DNA from: Dysidea avara
Taxonomy: Eukaryota > Porifera > Demospongiae > Dictyoceratida > Dysideidae
DNA: 64,000 nucleotides
NCBI RefSeq assembly: GCF_963678975.1
Contig: NC_089275.1
Coordinates: 15,159,682-15,223,681 of the forward strand
Reading direction: 5' to 3'
The translations under genes were made by a program, and so were the position numbers. The notes below the pieces were generated by a model. The model ran no database searches, was not told the origin of the DNA, and saw only the letters and a list, made by a program, of their open reading frames with translations. This document shows, piece by piece, positions 49,460 to 62,100 of the stretch; within the stretch, counting starts at the first letter, position 1; each line of letters starts with the position of its first letter.

Positions 49460-50629
49460 TTTGCTTACAATCAATATATTTTTGGTACAACTGGTTATGG
49501 GTAACGATCACATATACCACTTCAGTGTGGGTGCAAACATGCCACTCAGGATTTAATACTGCCTAAGTTGATATTGCCCGGGCATTATCATGGGAATGCA
49601 GTTTGCTCATGGCTTTGATGCCCAACCTGTTCAACGATACGATATATATATAATATGCTTTGACTTGCTAAATTGAGTGACATGCAGGATTATATTGTGG
49701 GATTCAGTGTTAGTTTCTTAGTCACCCTGAGTGTAGTTGTAAAATTATATGATGAGTTAATTGTTAATTAACAAACTATTTTCTATGATGAAGGATCACT
49801 AAATAATAGTTTGGGTGATACATGAATGCATAGGTTTTGCACATCAAATGTTAGCCATTGAAGCAGACCATGGAACAAAATCACTAGATTGAAATAGGTT
49901 AATACTTTAGTAACCTACTCACTGTCGCAAATAGTGTAGCCTTAATGTAGTGTAAAAATGTAAAATAAGAACGCAAATCCACAATCATAAGTTGTAATGT
50001 GTATTTGAAGCATAATGATGCATGGATAATATTCTGAAGGCTATATAAGCCCACACTTTTAAAACCACCTTCGATCATCAGATACTAGCATATAAAACAA
50101 ACGGGGTGCCGTGAGTGTTCTGTAGTTCTTTCATCTATTAAATGAGTGTGCGATATAGATCATTTACACTCCTGTTACTTGGAATTTGTTGATAAACACA
50201 CCCACAGCCCTTGGACTTGGGCTTTGGGTGTATATATCAGCAAAATCCCTGGTATAACGTTGTTGCACACTACAAGGGGCTGGAATATTAGTAATTGCTT
50301 GCACCTGGACTAGTACTGTTAGCATGTGTAGCTGTTCAGTGAGTGAAACTAGTATGTAAGCTGCCAAGTGTGCATACTTTATGTACTGAACTTCAACCAC
50401 TAGTTAAAAGTTAAGGGTGCAAACAACTTGGTTCAATAGTTATGAGATAGGTATGTAAAATTAAGCCCCACCAGGAAACATATATCTGAAGGTATGTTGC
50501 AGTGTAAGCAATAACTCTGTACATAATTATATTATGATGCAAATTATATACACACAAATTATTTTTTGTAGTATCTTAACGTCAATGTATAGTTTATAAT
50601 TATTTATTGTATTTACAGGCTTAGTGGAA
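49460..50629. other. Stretch without recognised features
   Basis: No exon, tandem array or inverted repeat is evident before the composite element copy 2. Confidence 0.4.
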
Positions 50630-53600
50630 TCAAGACACACGATAGTGTGTCGTGCGGCCCAAGAAGCCGGCGCGCCACACCGTGAGTATATTAACAGGAA
50701 GAAAGAAAACGCAATTTTCACACCTATGTAGCTCTGTGATCCCTTATCCGATTGGAACCAAATTTACTGGAGACGTGCCGCCCAGTTAGGGTAGTCTACA
50801 TACCAAATTTGAAGAAAATCGCTCCAGCCATTTCCGAGATACGAGCGAACAAAATGTCGTTTTAATTTCTTCGTTTTTTTTCTTCTTCTTCATCTTCTTC
50901 ATTTCGCACACTTCGCAAAATTCGCCATAAAACACGAATTCGTGCTCGGATTTGGCTGAAATTTGGCACACTTAAAGGGCTCATTAAGGCGGATCTTCGT
51001 ACCAACCTTGGTAGGAATCCGATGAACATTCACGGAGTTATGACCGATTATTTGTGTAAAATAAGGTCGAAGGTCTGTCACGTCTACAGGGTAAACGCCT
51101 TGGAGGAATCAGTTGAAAATTGATATGTAGATGGAGCAACCATCGCAGGAGTGCCTTTTTGTGATTTGAAAGGAATCGGGATAAAGACCATGGAGATATG
51201 ACACGAAACCCAACCTGTGTCAAAATTACGCGATCGATTTTTATGAATAAAAGAACTATTAGTTTTCGTATCTACCAGGCAAGCAAACCACTTAGAGCAA
51301 CGAGCTGAAAATCAGTATGTAGCTGGAATAATCATCATAGAAAGTCCTTGCAGTAGTACAGAAGAATCGGATTACAAATCACTGAGTTATGATTCGAAAG
51401 GCAACTAGGTGCAGCAAATGCGAGATCGAGATACTCTAATAGAACAGTCACCCTAATAAAGCATTCAGCTGCATTTATAATTTACTCAGTTATATTACAT
51501 TGTAAGTTATTCTGTAGGGAATTCAGCTACAAACAAGTCACCCTGTAGTCAGATCAGCTAGAAGAAGGTACCTAATAGAGAGTTCAGCTACAAATAAGCC
51601 ATCATGTAGAAAGTTAAGCTCAAATAAATCACCCTGTAGAGAATTCAGCTACAAACAAATTGCCCTGTAGAGAGATCAGCTAGAAGAAGTTACCTTGTAG
51701 AGAGTTCAGTTACAAAGAAACAATCATGCAAAGAGTTTAGCTGCAAACAAATCACCCAGTAAAAAGTTTCGCTATGAACAGATCACACTGTAGAGAGTTC
51801 AGTTAGAAACAAGTCATCCTGTAGAGAGATCAGCTAGAAGAAGTCACCTTGTAGAGAGTTCAGTTACAAAGAAACAATCATGCAAAGAGTTTAGCTGCAA
51901 ACAAATCACCCAGTAGAAAGTTCCGCTATTAACAGATCACACTGTAGAGAGTTCAGTTAGAAACAAGTCATCCTGTAGATAAATCAGCTAGAAGAAGTCA
52001 CTTTGTAGAGAGTTCAGCTACAAAGAAACCACCATGTAAAAGAGTTCAGCTACAAACAAATCACCTGTAGAGAATTCAACTTCACCCTGTAGAAAGATCA
52101 GCTAGAAGAAGTTACCTTGTAGAGAGTTCAGCTACTAACAAATCACCCTGTAGAAAGTTCAGCTACAAACAAGTCACCCTGTAGAGAGATCAGCTAGAAA
52201 CAAGTCATCCTGTAGAGAGTTCAGCTAGAAGAAGTTACGTTGTACAGAGTTCAGCTACAAAGAAACTACCATGTAGAGAGTTCAACTGCAAATAAATCGC
52301 CCTGTAGAGAATTCAGCTACAAACAAATCACCCTGTAGAAAGATCAGCTAGAAGAAGTTACCTTGTAGAGAGTTCAGCTACAAACAAATCACCCTGTAGA
52401 GAGTTCAGCTACAAAGAAACTACCATATAGAGAGTTCAGCTGCAAACAAATCGCCCTGTAGATAATTCAGCTACAAACAAATCACCCTGTAAAAAAGTAG
52501 ATCAGCTAGAAGAAGTTACCTTGTAGAGAGTTCAGCTACAAACAAATCACCCTGTAGAGAGTTCAGCTAGAAACAAGTCACACTGTAGAGAAATCAGCTA
52601 GAAACAAGCCACCCGTCAAGAGTTCAGCTAGAAGAAGTTACATTGTAGAGAGTTCAGCAACAAAGAAGCTACCATGTAGAGAGTTCAGCTGCAAACAAAT
52701 TGCCCTGTAGAGAATTCAGCTACAAACAAATCACCCTGTAGAAAGGTCAGCTAGAAGAAGTTACCTTGTAGAGAGTTCAGCTACAAACAAGTCACCCTGT
52801 AGAGATATCAGCTAGAAACAAGTCATCCTGTAGAGAGTTCAGCTAGAAGAAGTTACTGTACCTTGTAGAGAGTTCAGCTACAAACAAATCACCCTGTAGA
52901 GAGTTCAGCTATAAACAAGTCACCCTGTAGAGAGATCAGCTAGAAACAAGTCATCCTGTAGAGAGTTCAGCTAGAAGAAGTTACATTGTAGAGAGTTCAG
53001 CTACAAAGAAACTACCATGTAGAGAATTCAGCTACAAACAAATCACCCTGTAGAAAGGTCAGCTAGAAGGAGTTACCTTGTAGAGAGTTCAGCTACAAAC
53101 AAATCACCCTGTAGAGAGTTCAGCTAGAAACAAGTCACCCTGTAGAGAGATCAGCTAGAAACAAGCCACCCGTAGAGAGTTCAGCTAGAAGAAGTTACAT
53201 TGTAGAGAGTTCAGCTACAAACAAGTCACCATGTAGAGAGTTCAGCTAGAAGAAGTTACCTTGTAGAGAGTTCAGCTACAAACAAATCACCCTGTAGAGA
53301 GTTCAGCTACAAACAAGTCACCCTGTAGAGAGATCAGCTAGAAACAAGTCATCCTGTAGAGAGTTCAGCTAGAAGAAGTTACATTGTAGAGAGTTCAGCT
53401 ACAAAGAAACTACCATGTAGAGAATTCAGCTACAAACAAATCACCCTATAGAAAGGTCAGCTAGAAGAAGTTACCTTGTAGAGAGTTCAGCTACAAACAA
53501 ATCACCCTGTAGAGAGTTCAGCTACAAACAAGTCACCATGTAGAGAGTTCAGCTAGAAGAAGTTACATTGTAGAGAGTTCAGCTACAAAGAAACTACCAT

Positions 53601-54710
53601 GTAGAGAATTCAGCTACAAACAAATCACCCTCTAGAAAGGTCAGCTAGAAGAAGTTACCTTGTAGAGAGTTCAGCTACAAACAAATCACCCTGTAGAGAG
53701 TTCAGCTACAAACAAGTCACCATGTAGAGAGTTCAGCTAGAAGAAGTTACATTGTAGAGAGTTCAGCTACAAAGAAACTACCATGTAGAGAGTTCAGCTG
53801 CAAACAAATCGCCCTGTAGAGAATTCAGCTACAAACAAATTACCCTGTAAAAAGATCAGCTAGAAGAAGTTACCTTGTAGAGAGTTCAGCTACAAACAAA
53901 TCGCCCTGTAGAGAATTCAGCTACAAACAAATCACCCTGTAGAAAGATCAGCTAGAAGAAGTTACCTTGTAGAGAGTTCAGCTACAAACAAGTCACCCTG
54001 TAGAGAGATCAGCTAGAAACAAGCCACCCGTAGAGAGTTTAGCTAGAAGAATTCGAAGTTACATTGTAGAGAGTTCAGCAGTTTAGCTGCAAACAAATCG
54101 CCCTGTAGAGAATTCAGCTACAAACAAATCACCCTGTAGAAAGATCAGCTAGAAGAAGTTACCTTGTAGAGAGTTCAGCTACAAACAAATCACCCTGTAG
54201 AGAGTTCAGCTACAAACAAGTCATCCGGTAGAGGGATCAGCTAGAAGGATCACCTTGCAGAGAGGTCAGCTACAAAGAAATCACCCTGCTTCATCTTTTC
54301 TTCTTCCTGTAGTAAAGAAAAAAATGACAGGTTAAAAAGCCCTAAAGCCGGCCATAGGGTATACAAATGCAAAAAGAAGTGAAATCTAATCCAAAACAGC
54401 CAAGCTGTAAAAAAAGTGTGCGGCCCAGAGAAAGGCTATGGTGAAAAAAGATGTGAAATCCAAGGTGGCGACCAAGAAATGGCTGTGATGGTAGGTTAAT
54501 GGTAAAAATTTTAATAACAACAATTCAGGTGAATTTGGTGCCGCTTGGTCTTGGCACAAAATTCACCTGAGTTGTCGTTATTAAAATTTTTACCATTAAC
54601 CTACCATCACAGCCATTTCTTGGCCGCCACCTTGGATTTCACATCTTTTTTCACCATAGCCTTTCTCTGGACCGCACACTTTTTTTACAGCTTGGCTGTT
54701 TTGGATTAGA
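50630..54710 (+). mobile_element. Composite satellite-bearing element, copy 2 (Helitron-like)
   Basis: Same plan as copy 1: head from TCAAGACACACGATAGTGTG, the GATCGAGATACTC motif at 51424-51450, the 31-bp array (about 51500-54290) and the foldback tail (54384-54711). The flanking base is A at the left and T at the right. Head and tail differ from copy 1 at only scattered sites, while the arrays differ in number and order of blocks. Its tail abuts the left end of the inverted-repeat transposon at 54711. Confidence 0.75.
51500..54290 (+). repeat. 31-bp tandem array in copy 2, about 90 units
   Basis: The same unit variants as in copy 1, in similar higher-order blocks. Several blocks (about 52860-53770) are near-identical to their neighbours, which points to recent unequal exchange. 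Confidence 0.9.
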
Positions 54711-54711
54711 T
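54384..54711. repeat. 328-bp foldback at the tail of copy 2
   Basis: Same start (ATCTAATCCAAAACAGCC) and length as in copy 1, with compensating and non-compensating differences (for example CGGCCCAGAG against CTCTGGACCG). Confidence 0.9.
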
Positions 54712-54996
54712 TATTGTTACAGGGCGGATAAAAGCACCAATTCTTTTGTACAGCTAGTTTATGATGTACTTGTTAACATTAGCCTAGGAGCCCACTGCAA
54801 TTTTTTTATTTACTCCGAGAATAACAAGATGGTCACCATTATTAGCCAGAAAAAACATTTTTTTTCACTATTGGAGTTTGAAAAAAACAAATATACTAAA
54901 TTACTGACATTAGAATACTATAATAGAATAATTAACAATAGGTTACTAAGATACATACATAACTGTCACAATGGTACAAAATAACAAAAATAAATG

Positions 54997-57900
54997 TTAG
55001 CATGTAGTTTGTTCATTTTCGCTTCTGTGTTTATTGCATTTACAATTACAAAGTGGTGAGCAGACTAGATTAGCTTTTGCACATTTGCATGCTGTGCATT
55101 CTCCTTTGCAAAAACATTTAATGAGCTCACTGCATGCTTTAGATACCTCTGGAATAGTAAGCCAAACTGGCACCCAAGACTGTGACAGTGGATCCTTTGA
55201 CCACCCAAAATCTTCTGGAGATGGAATCATCTGCTCCACTTGAGTGCTGGTAGTCCATATTTCAGCTTGGTAAACTGCTCGTTTAACATGTTGATGAAGT
55301 GCATCTTGCGTTGGTGGTATCATGTCCATTTTTCTGTTCTTATGACAAAATAATTCTTCTCTTGCGTCATTAACAGACATTAGGTGGCAGGTTTTACTAT
55401 ATAGAACAACTATTAATCTCTCTATTCTCTGGAAATGCTCCGAGTCAGAATCTAAATGCTCAAACGGGTGGGTAGCCAGAAACCCAAATGTCTCAGTGAC
55501 TTCATATGCCTGCCAAGCTTGCCATGCTGATTTCTTGCCTTTGCCTCTGAATACAGATGTAGTGTCACAGCCAGTTAGAGCATGAAATATTGGTAGTGCT
55601 CGTGCTCTTTCCTCACCATGGTAAGTACAGATGGCATTAATACTACATATTCTGAAATTCTTGTCTGTACCAAAGGTAACCCAGATATCAGCAAGAAGAT
55701 TAGTTGCTGTCAGTTTGAAGAATACACCAGCAAGAATGACAATAACATCGGTGTCCACGGTACGTACTGCAATTGTCTGAAGTCCCTGCTACAATGCATG
55801 TGATATGTGCACAACAACTCTGGTGTCTGCTTCCTCATGGTTGCAGTCTGGCATCACAAAGTTGGTTTGGCCCACAGATACTACAGATTTATCAGATGTC
55901 ACATACACAACCTTGTTGGGTGGAAAAGTGGACTTGGCAACTTTAGATGTGAGGAAGGAGGACAGTTCCTTTTTGTTCCTTGGGTCATGTAGGAAATCTG
56001 CCCAATTGCCAGGTAGCTTAGTTTGACCAGATACCTTTCTTCACACACCCTTGCCTCTCTTTTCCCCTGTAGACTCCTTTAAACTGTTTGGAAGGTATTT
56101 GTCCCACACAAGGTCTATTCTCATGGAATTTTGTAACTGTTTAGTCAAGTAAGGGATAAAAACCTGATCTGCATACTCTTCAAAGTTACTCACTAAATTG
56201 GTGGGAAGAAAGTGCACAATAACTGCACCATCTAGCACTGAGCATTCATATGTTTGAGGAGGATCAGATAGCCCTGACTGTCCGATGCAATTCAGCAAAT
56301 CTGACTTAGTGTTTGATAAATACAGCTTTCCCAAATCTGAGAGAGCAGGAGGAAAGGACTGAATCTTGTGGGCAAAGAACTCCTTTAAGTCTCCATCACG
56401 GCTTTGCATGGAGATGTACAACTGGCCAAATAGTGCTACATTATTCTGAAGCATTTTAAAACTTCTTTCCTTGCTTAGAAATAGCTTTCGGCTGAGGTCT
56501 TTTGAAAAGAAAAGAGGTGTCAGGTTCTCCAAGACTTCCACATACAAAGCAAAGTTCTTCTCTCTATGAGCCCGGACAAAGATCAAAATAAGAGTTTCGT
56601 ACCTCAAGATAAAGTCTCAGTACATAAACGTAGAACTTCTCTTCTGCATGTCCTCTTTCCAAGCTGCTTCAGATTGATTGCTTCCTGATTGCAAAAGGCC
56701 ACCTTTTGAAGTTTCTGGAGGGTTAAGAGAGTTACTTGGTGGGCATGCCTGGTTCGTGCAAGATGAGAAACCTTCAAAAAGGAGTCAGCTGTACCAGATG
56801 AGGCAACCTCTGATTCAGTTAATGCTGAAGTCCAGCCAGAACCTTCCAAGACACCTCCCAGTGTACTCCAGAGGGCCATCTCTATGTGCAAGCCACCAAG
56901 CATAACAAAATGCATTGACTCACCATGAGTATCTGGCCACTTCCATTGTACAAGCTTTGCCAGGGCAAATAGTGGCTGATCAAAGGTAGTGACTGGAATT
57001 TGTCTAGGGTTTAGGTACTCAATTACCTGTCTTTGTACATTCATGCCATGCTTTACCATTGCAGCGGTATCTGCCTTTTCATAGAAAAGTGGCAGTAGCA
57101 TACACACAGCTGGAGGATCTTCTATGGGAGGTTGCTGTGAAGCATGATATGCAGCCCACACCAATCAATCTTCACTGGTTAGTTCTTCCTTCTCAACAAG
57201 GGTCACTCCAGCATTTCTCCTTGGATTGTGCCTCACACAGGTAGGTTTGAAGTGGTTCTGTATTACTGTTCAGATGCATTGGTACATCAATAGCACTTGC
57301 TGTCAGAGCTACAGCTGGGACCATGGCATAATTATCAGGTAGGAAGTGCTGCTTGAGTCCAGAAGGTGGTATTGTTACAGGAAGTCTGCTTTCACCAGGG
57401 TTCACCTTAGTTGGAAATTGGAAAAGAGTAATTCCAGTGCCATGAAAGGCATTGACAGCAGTGGTTGAGCTAGGGTTGTGGTCTATATTATCCTGTGCAC
57501 AAACAGTAAATAAACCTTTTCGAAGACCAGTAGGAGCTACAACACCATCTTTTTCAAATTGTTCACAGACAGAGGTGGCAATCCATTCTTCAAGTTCCAT
57601 AACTCTGTCATATGAAATGCTGATTCCCATCTGATATAATTGATCAATAAGCTTCTTACTTCTGGTCATTTGATGAATATTCAAGCCAATATATACTGGG
57701 ATAGGTGGCTCTCGCTGCAGAGTATGCCTTGTTTTCACATCATTTCTAGAGGGTGATTTCCTTTTTACATTGTACAGTAGAACTTGGGCAGCAGTAAGAC
57801 AAGCTTGTGTTTCATGTCTGTCCTGATCTTTCAAGTTGGGACCATTTAATATTAGTGAAACAAGTGATTTAAGGCTGGAGGGCAAAGAATCTTCTTGACA

Positions 57901-58894
57901 ATTAGGCAGAAATACACCAGTGAAGCTAACACAATGGTGGTTAAAAATGTCATTCTGGACTATCACTGCTGCTTTAGCAAGTATCGCAGCATCTTCTGAG
58001 AAGTTTCGTTTCTTAAGGGCTTCCTTTAACATTTTTTTCATTCCTTCCTTGAAAACAATGATGGTGTTTTTACCATCATGCTGCTCTTGTGCTTCTGGAA
58101 AATGCTGCAACAAAGTATCTTTCAGTCTGGTTTTGTTGACCAGTTTGTTAATACCTAGATCTTCAAGATGATTCACATAGGGGGAGTGTATTTCAGAAAG
58201 CTTGAATATGAGAGTTCCAGAATCTACAGCTTTTTCAATGTAGTTTATTAGTTCTACAAATGTTCTTGAGTTATTCAATTTTTCATCTATGTTTTGATGT
58301 TGCTGGCTTAACTTTCTGGTATGGCTTCTGAAACGATTTCTTAAATTAACCAAGCATTTCAAGTGATACTTACGTAGTTTCTTTTGCAATTAGGTCTCCT
58401 CCATCAATTCGAGAAAGAAGGATAATATCCTGTAGTTCAGTAATCATGGTTTGTATATTTGTGTCTGCATCAAATGTTAGAACCTGATGAAGATCGTTTT
58501 CCTCATTTCCTTTCTGACAAAACAAGCAAACATCCATATCAATTGCCTGTCTTTTATTAGTTCTTCTTTCATACTCATGCTCATCCATGCAAGATTTTCT
58601 TTTCATTGCCTTTTTAAGCTTAGAATTGTTGTACTTCAAGTGGCAACTTTTATGCCAAGATGCACTGTGTGATAAAAAAATTGCAGAATTTTAATTTTCA
58701 AAATAGATATTTGTTGGAAGTGCGCCAATGGCCTGAAACTGCTCTACATTGGCCAGAAAGGATCTGTAGGCTTCTGATTTATCTTCACTAGTTCCTGGAC
58801 CCTGCAATGGGCATTTCAAAGGCTCAACAGTTTCCTGTTGGCAAATAATACACTTTTTCCAGTCTAGCTCCATATTGTTTGGAAATGTTGTCAT
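54997..58894 (-). pseudogene. Decayed transposon-borne gene of an uncharacterised animal protein family
   Basis: On the minus strand, from an N-terminal CIICQQETVEPLKCPLQG (zinc-ribbon-like) to a C-terminal Cys-rich CFCKGECTACKCAKANLVCS, the sequence follows one protein of well over 1,000 residues. The family is common as uncharacterised proteins in cnidarians and sponges. Marks include KYHLKCLVNLRNRFRSHTRK (58370 region), IHQMTRSKKLIDQLYQMGIS, FHGTGITLFQFPTKVNPGES, and, near the C-terminus, TDVIVILAG and ALTGCDTTSVFRGKGKKSAW. The last two resemble the acidic and helix-hairpin parts of PIN/FEN-like nucleases; that is a guess. Lesions are in-frame stops near 58693 (TAA), in VEKEELTSED-stop (TGA, about 57167), in TFMY-stop (TGA, about 56617), at 56043 (TGA) and about 55800 (TAG). 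There are frameshifts near 58375, 57200 and 56660, and a large internal deletion after LTPLFFSKD (about 56510). It is the only gene in the inverted-repeat element. Confidence 0.75.
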
Positions 58895-59121
58895 CTACCA
58901 AGCAATGCATACTGTACTTATTCTAATAAAAGTAAGGCATTAGGAACTCACCAGAAGAAAATTTGACACAACAGATTATAAAGAAATCTGACACTCTTTA
59001 AACAATTACAACTCCCCAAAACACATGGCTCAATATTTTAATAAACATCACGTTTTGTTGTCTGAAGCCATTCAAAACATATGTTCTGGAGAAGAAACAT
59101 GCTTTTACTCTTGTATATTTA

Positions 59122-59442
59122 ATCTAATCCAAAACAGCCAAGCTGTAAAAAAAGTGTGCGGCCCTCAGAAAGACTATGGTGAAAAAAGATGTGAAATCCA
59201 AGGTGGCGGCCAAGAAATGGCTGTGATGGTAGGTTAATGGTAAAAATTTTAATAATGACAATTCAGGTGAATTTTTGTGCCGCTTCACAAAATTTACCTA
59301 AATTGTCATTATTAAAATTTTTACCATTAACCTACCATCACAGCCATTTCTTGGCCGCCACCTTGGATTTCACATCTTTTTTCACCATAGCCTTTCTGAG
59401 GGCTGCACACTTTTTTTACAGCTTGGCTGTTTTGGATTAGAT
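59122..59442. repeat. 321-bp foldback at the tail of copy 3
   Basis: Same foldback as in copies 1 and 2, slightly shorter in the loop. Here it is at the left because the element is inverted. Confidence 0.9.
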
Positions 59443-59578
59443 TTCATTTCTTTTTGTATTTGTATACCCCAAAGCCGGCCTATGGCCAGCTTTGGGACTT
59501 TTTTAACCTATGTTTTTTTCTTTACTACAGGAAGAAGAAAAGATGAAGTAGATGTACTTTAAATATTTTATCAGTAAA

Positions 59579-59829
59579 TGTGACCGGGCCTGCGAAAATA
59601 GGGCATGTGGGCACATGATTTTTGCCTACTTTTTCAAACTTCCATCACTCATAACTTTTTGTACCACTATACTATAGATATGCACTTTTCGGCTCTTAGT
59701 AGCTATTTAAGTGCCTTTATGATACAAGTTACAGAATTCAAATATTCTACTCCAGTACTAAGATATGACCTGTAGAATGACGGGGTGTAGTTTGTGCCCA
59801 CATGCCCTATTTTCGCAGGCCCGGTCACA
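59579..59829. mobile_element. TGTGACC-family MITE inside copy 3 (first)
   Basis: The left end TGTGACCGGGCCTGCGAAAA continues as a 36-base inverted repeat, mirrored at the right (CCCACATGCCCTATTTTCGC and then CCGGTCACA). Confidence 0.8.
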
Positions 59830-59862
59830 AATGTACAAATTATATATACTGTATAATACATA

Positions 59863-60101
59863 TGTGACCGGATTTGCGAAAAGGGGTCTTCCACACACAT
59901 CCAATTTGCCAACTTTGACAATTGATAACTTCAGATTGGAAAGAGCTATTGCCTTGAATTTTGGACAGTGGTGCGCACCACTATAGCTGAATACGTGGTG
60001 AAATTTGCAGGTTAACATGTTACTTGAACACTGAGTTATGGTCTCCAACGGTTACGGAATTGGATGTGTGTGGAAGACCCCTTTTCGCAAATCCGGTCAC
60101 A
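59863..60101. mobile_element. TGTGACC-family MITE inside copy 3 (second)
   Basis: TGTGACCGGATTTGCGAAAA and its mirror form an inverted repeat of about 45 bases, with TA on both sides. Same size as 22364-22604. Confidence 0.85.
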
Positions 60102-60119
60102 TAATATTATATTGATTAC

Positions 60120-62100
60120 AGAAATCTCCATGGTGGTTTCTTTGTAACTGAACACTCTACAAGGTGACTTCTTCTAATTGCTCTCTCTACAGGGTGAATT
60201 GTTTGTAGCTGAACGATCTACAAGGTAACTTCTTCTAGCTGATCTCTCTACAGGGTGATGTGTTTGTAGCTGAATTCTGTATAGGTGATTTGTTTGCAGC
60301 TGAGCTCTTTACAGAATGGTTTCTTTGTAGCTGAACTCTCTAAAAGGTAACTTCTTCTAACTGATCTTTCTACAGGGCAATTTGTTTCTGGCAGAATTTT
60401 CTACAGGGTGATTTCTTTGCAGCTGAACTCTCTACATGATGGTTTCTTTGTAGCTGAACTCTCTACAAGGTAATTTCTTCTAGCTGATCTCTCTACAGGG
60501 AGATTTGTTTGTAGCTGAACTATCTACAAGGTAACTTCTTATAGCTGATCTCTCTACAGGGTGATTTGTTCGTAGTTGAATTCTGTACAGGTGATTTGTT
60601 TGCAGCTGAGCTCTTTACAAAATGGTTTCTTTGTAGCTGAACTTTCTCCAACGTAACTTCTTCTAACTGATCTTTCTACAGGGTGATTTGTTTGTAGCTG
60701 AACTATCTACAAGGTAATTTCTTCTAGCTGATCTCTCTACAGGGTGATTTGTTTGTAGCTGAATCCTGTACAAGTGATTTGTTTGCAGCTGAGCTCTTTA
60801 CAGAATGGTTTCTTTGTAGCTGAACTCTCTACAGGGTGATTTTTTTGTAGCTGAAATCCCTACAAGGTAACTTCTTCTAGCTGATCTTTCTACAGGGCGA
60901 TTTGTTTGTAGCTGAGTTCTCTACAGGGTGTTTGTTTGCAGCTGAATTCTCTACATGGTGGTTTCTTTATAGCTGAACTCTCTAGAAAGGTGACTTCTTC
61001 TAGCTGATCTCTCTACAGGGTGATTTGTTTGTAGCTGAACTCTACATGGTAGTTTCTTTGTAGCTCTACAATGTGACTTCTTCTAGCTGAACTCTCTACA
61101 AGGTGACTTGTTTCTAGCTGATCTCTCTACAGGGTGACTTGTTTCTAGCTGAACTCTCTACAGGTGATTTGTTTGCAGCTGAACTCTCTACATGGTTTAT
61201 TTCTTTGTAACTGAACTCCCTGCAAGGTGACTTCTTCTAGCTGATCTCTCTACAGGGAGATTTGTTTGTAGCTTAACTCTCTACAGGTGATTTGTTTGCA
61301 GCTGAACTCTCTACATGATGGTTTCTTTGTAGCTGAACTCTCTACAAGGTAATTTCTTCTAGCTGATCTCTCTACAAGCCGATTTGTTGGTAGCTGAACT
61401 CTCTACATGATGGTTTCTTTGTAGCTGAACTCTCTACAAGGTGATTTCTTCTATAGCTGATCTTTCTACAGGGTGATTTGTTTGTAGTTGAACTCTCTAC
61501 ATGATAGTTTCTTTGTAGCTGAACTCTCTACAAGGTGATTTCTTCTATAGCTGATCTTTCTACAGGGTGATTTGTTTGTACCTGAACTATCTACATGATG
61601 GTTTCTTTGTAGCTGAACTCTCTACAAGGTGATTTCTTCTATAGCTGATCTTTCTACAGGGTGATTTGTTTGTAGTTGAACTCTCTACATGATAGTTTCT
61701 TTGTAGCTGAACTCTCTACAAGGTGATTTCTTCTATAGCTGATCTTTCTACAGGGTGATTTGTTTGTACCTGAACTATCTACATGATGGTTTCTTTGTAG
61801 CTGAACTCTCTACAAGGTAACTTCTTCTAGCTGATGTATCTACAGGGTCACTAGTTTGTAGCTGAATTCTCTACATGGTGGTTTCTTTGTAACTGAACTA
61901 TCTATAAGGTGACATCTTCTAGCTGATCTTTCAACAGGGTGATTTGTTTGTAACTGAACTCTCTACAAGAAAACTTCTTCTAACTGATGTCTGAACAGGG
62001 TGAATTGTTTGTAGCTGAACTCTCTACAGGGTGATTTGTTTGTAGCTGATCTCTATACAGGTTACTTATTTCTAACTGATCTCTTGAATTCTCTTCAGGG
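60120..62100 (-). repeat. 31-bp tandem array in copy 3, about 64 units
   Basis: Complement of the copy 1 and 2 units (GTAGCTGAACTCTCTACAAG and variants). At 61380-61800 two nearly identical blocks of about 180 bp repeat in tandem. Confidence 0.9.
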
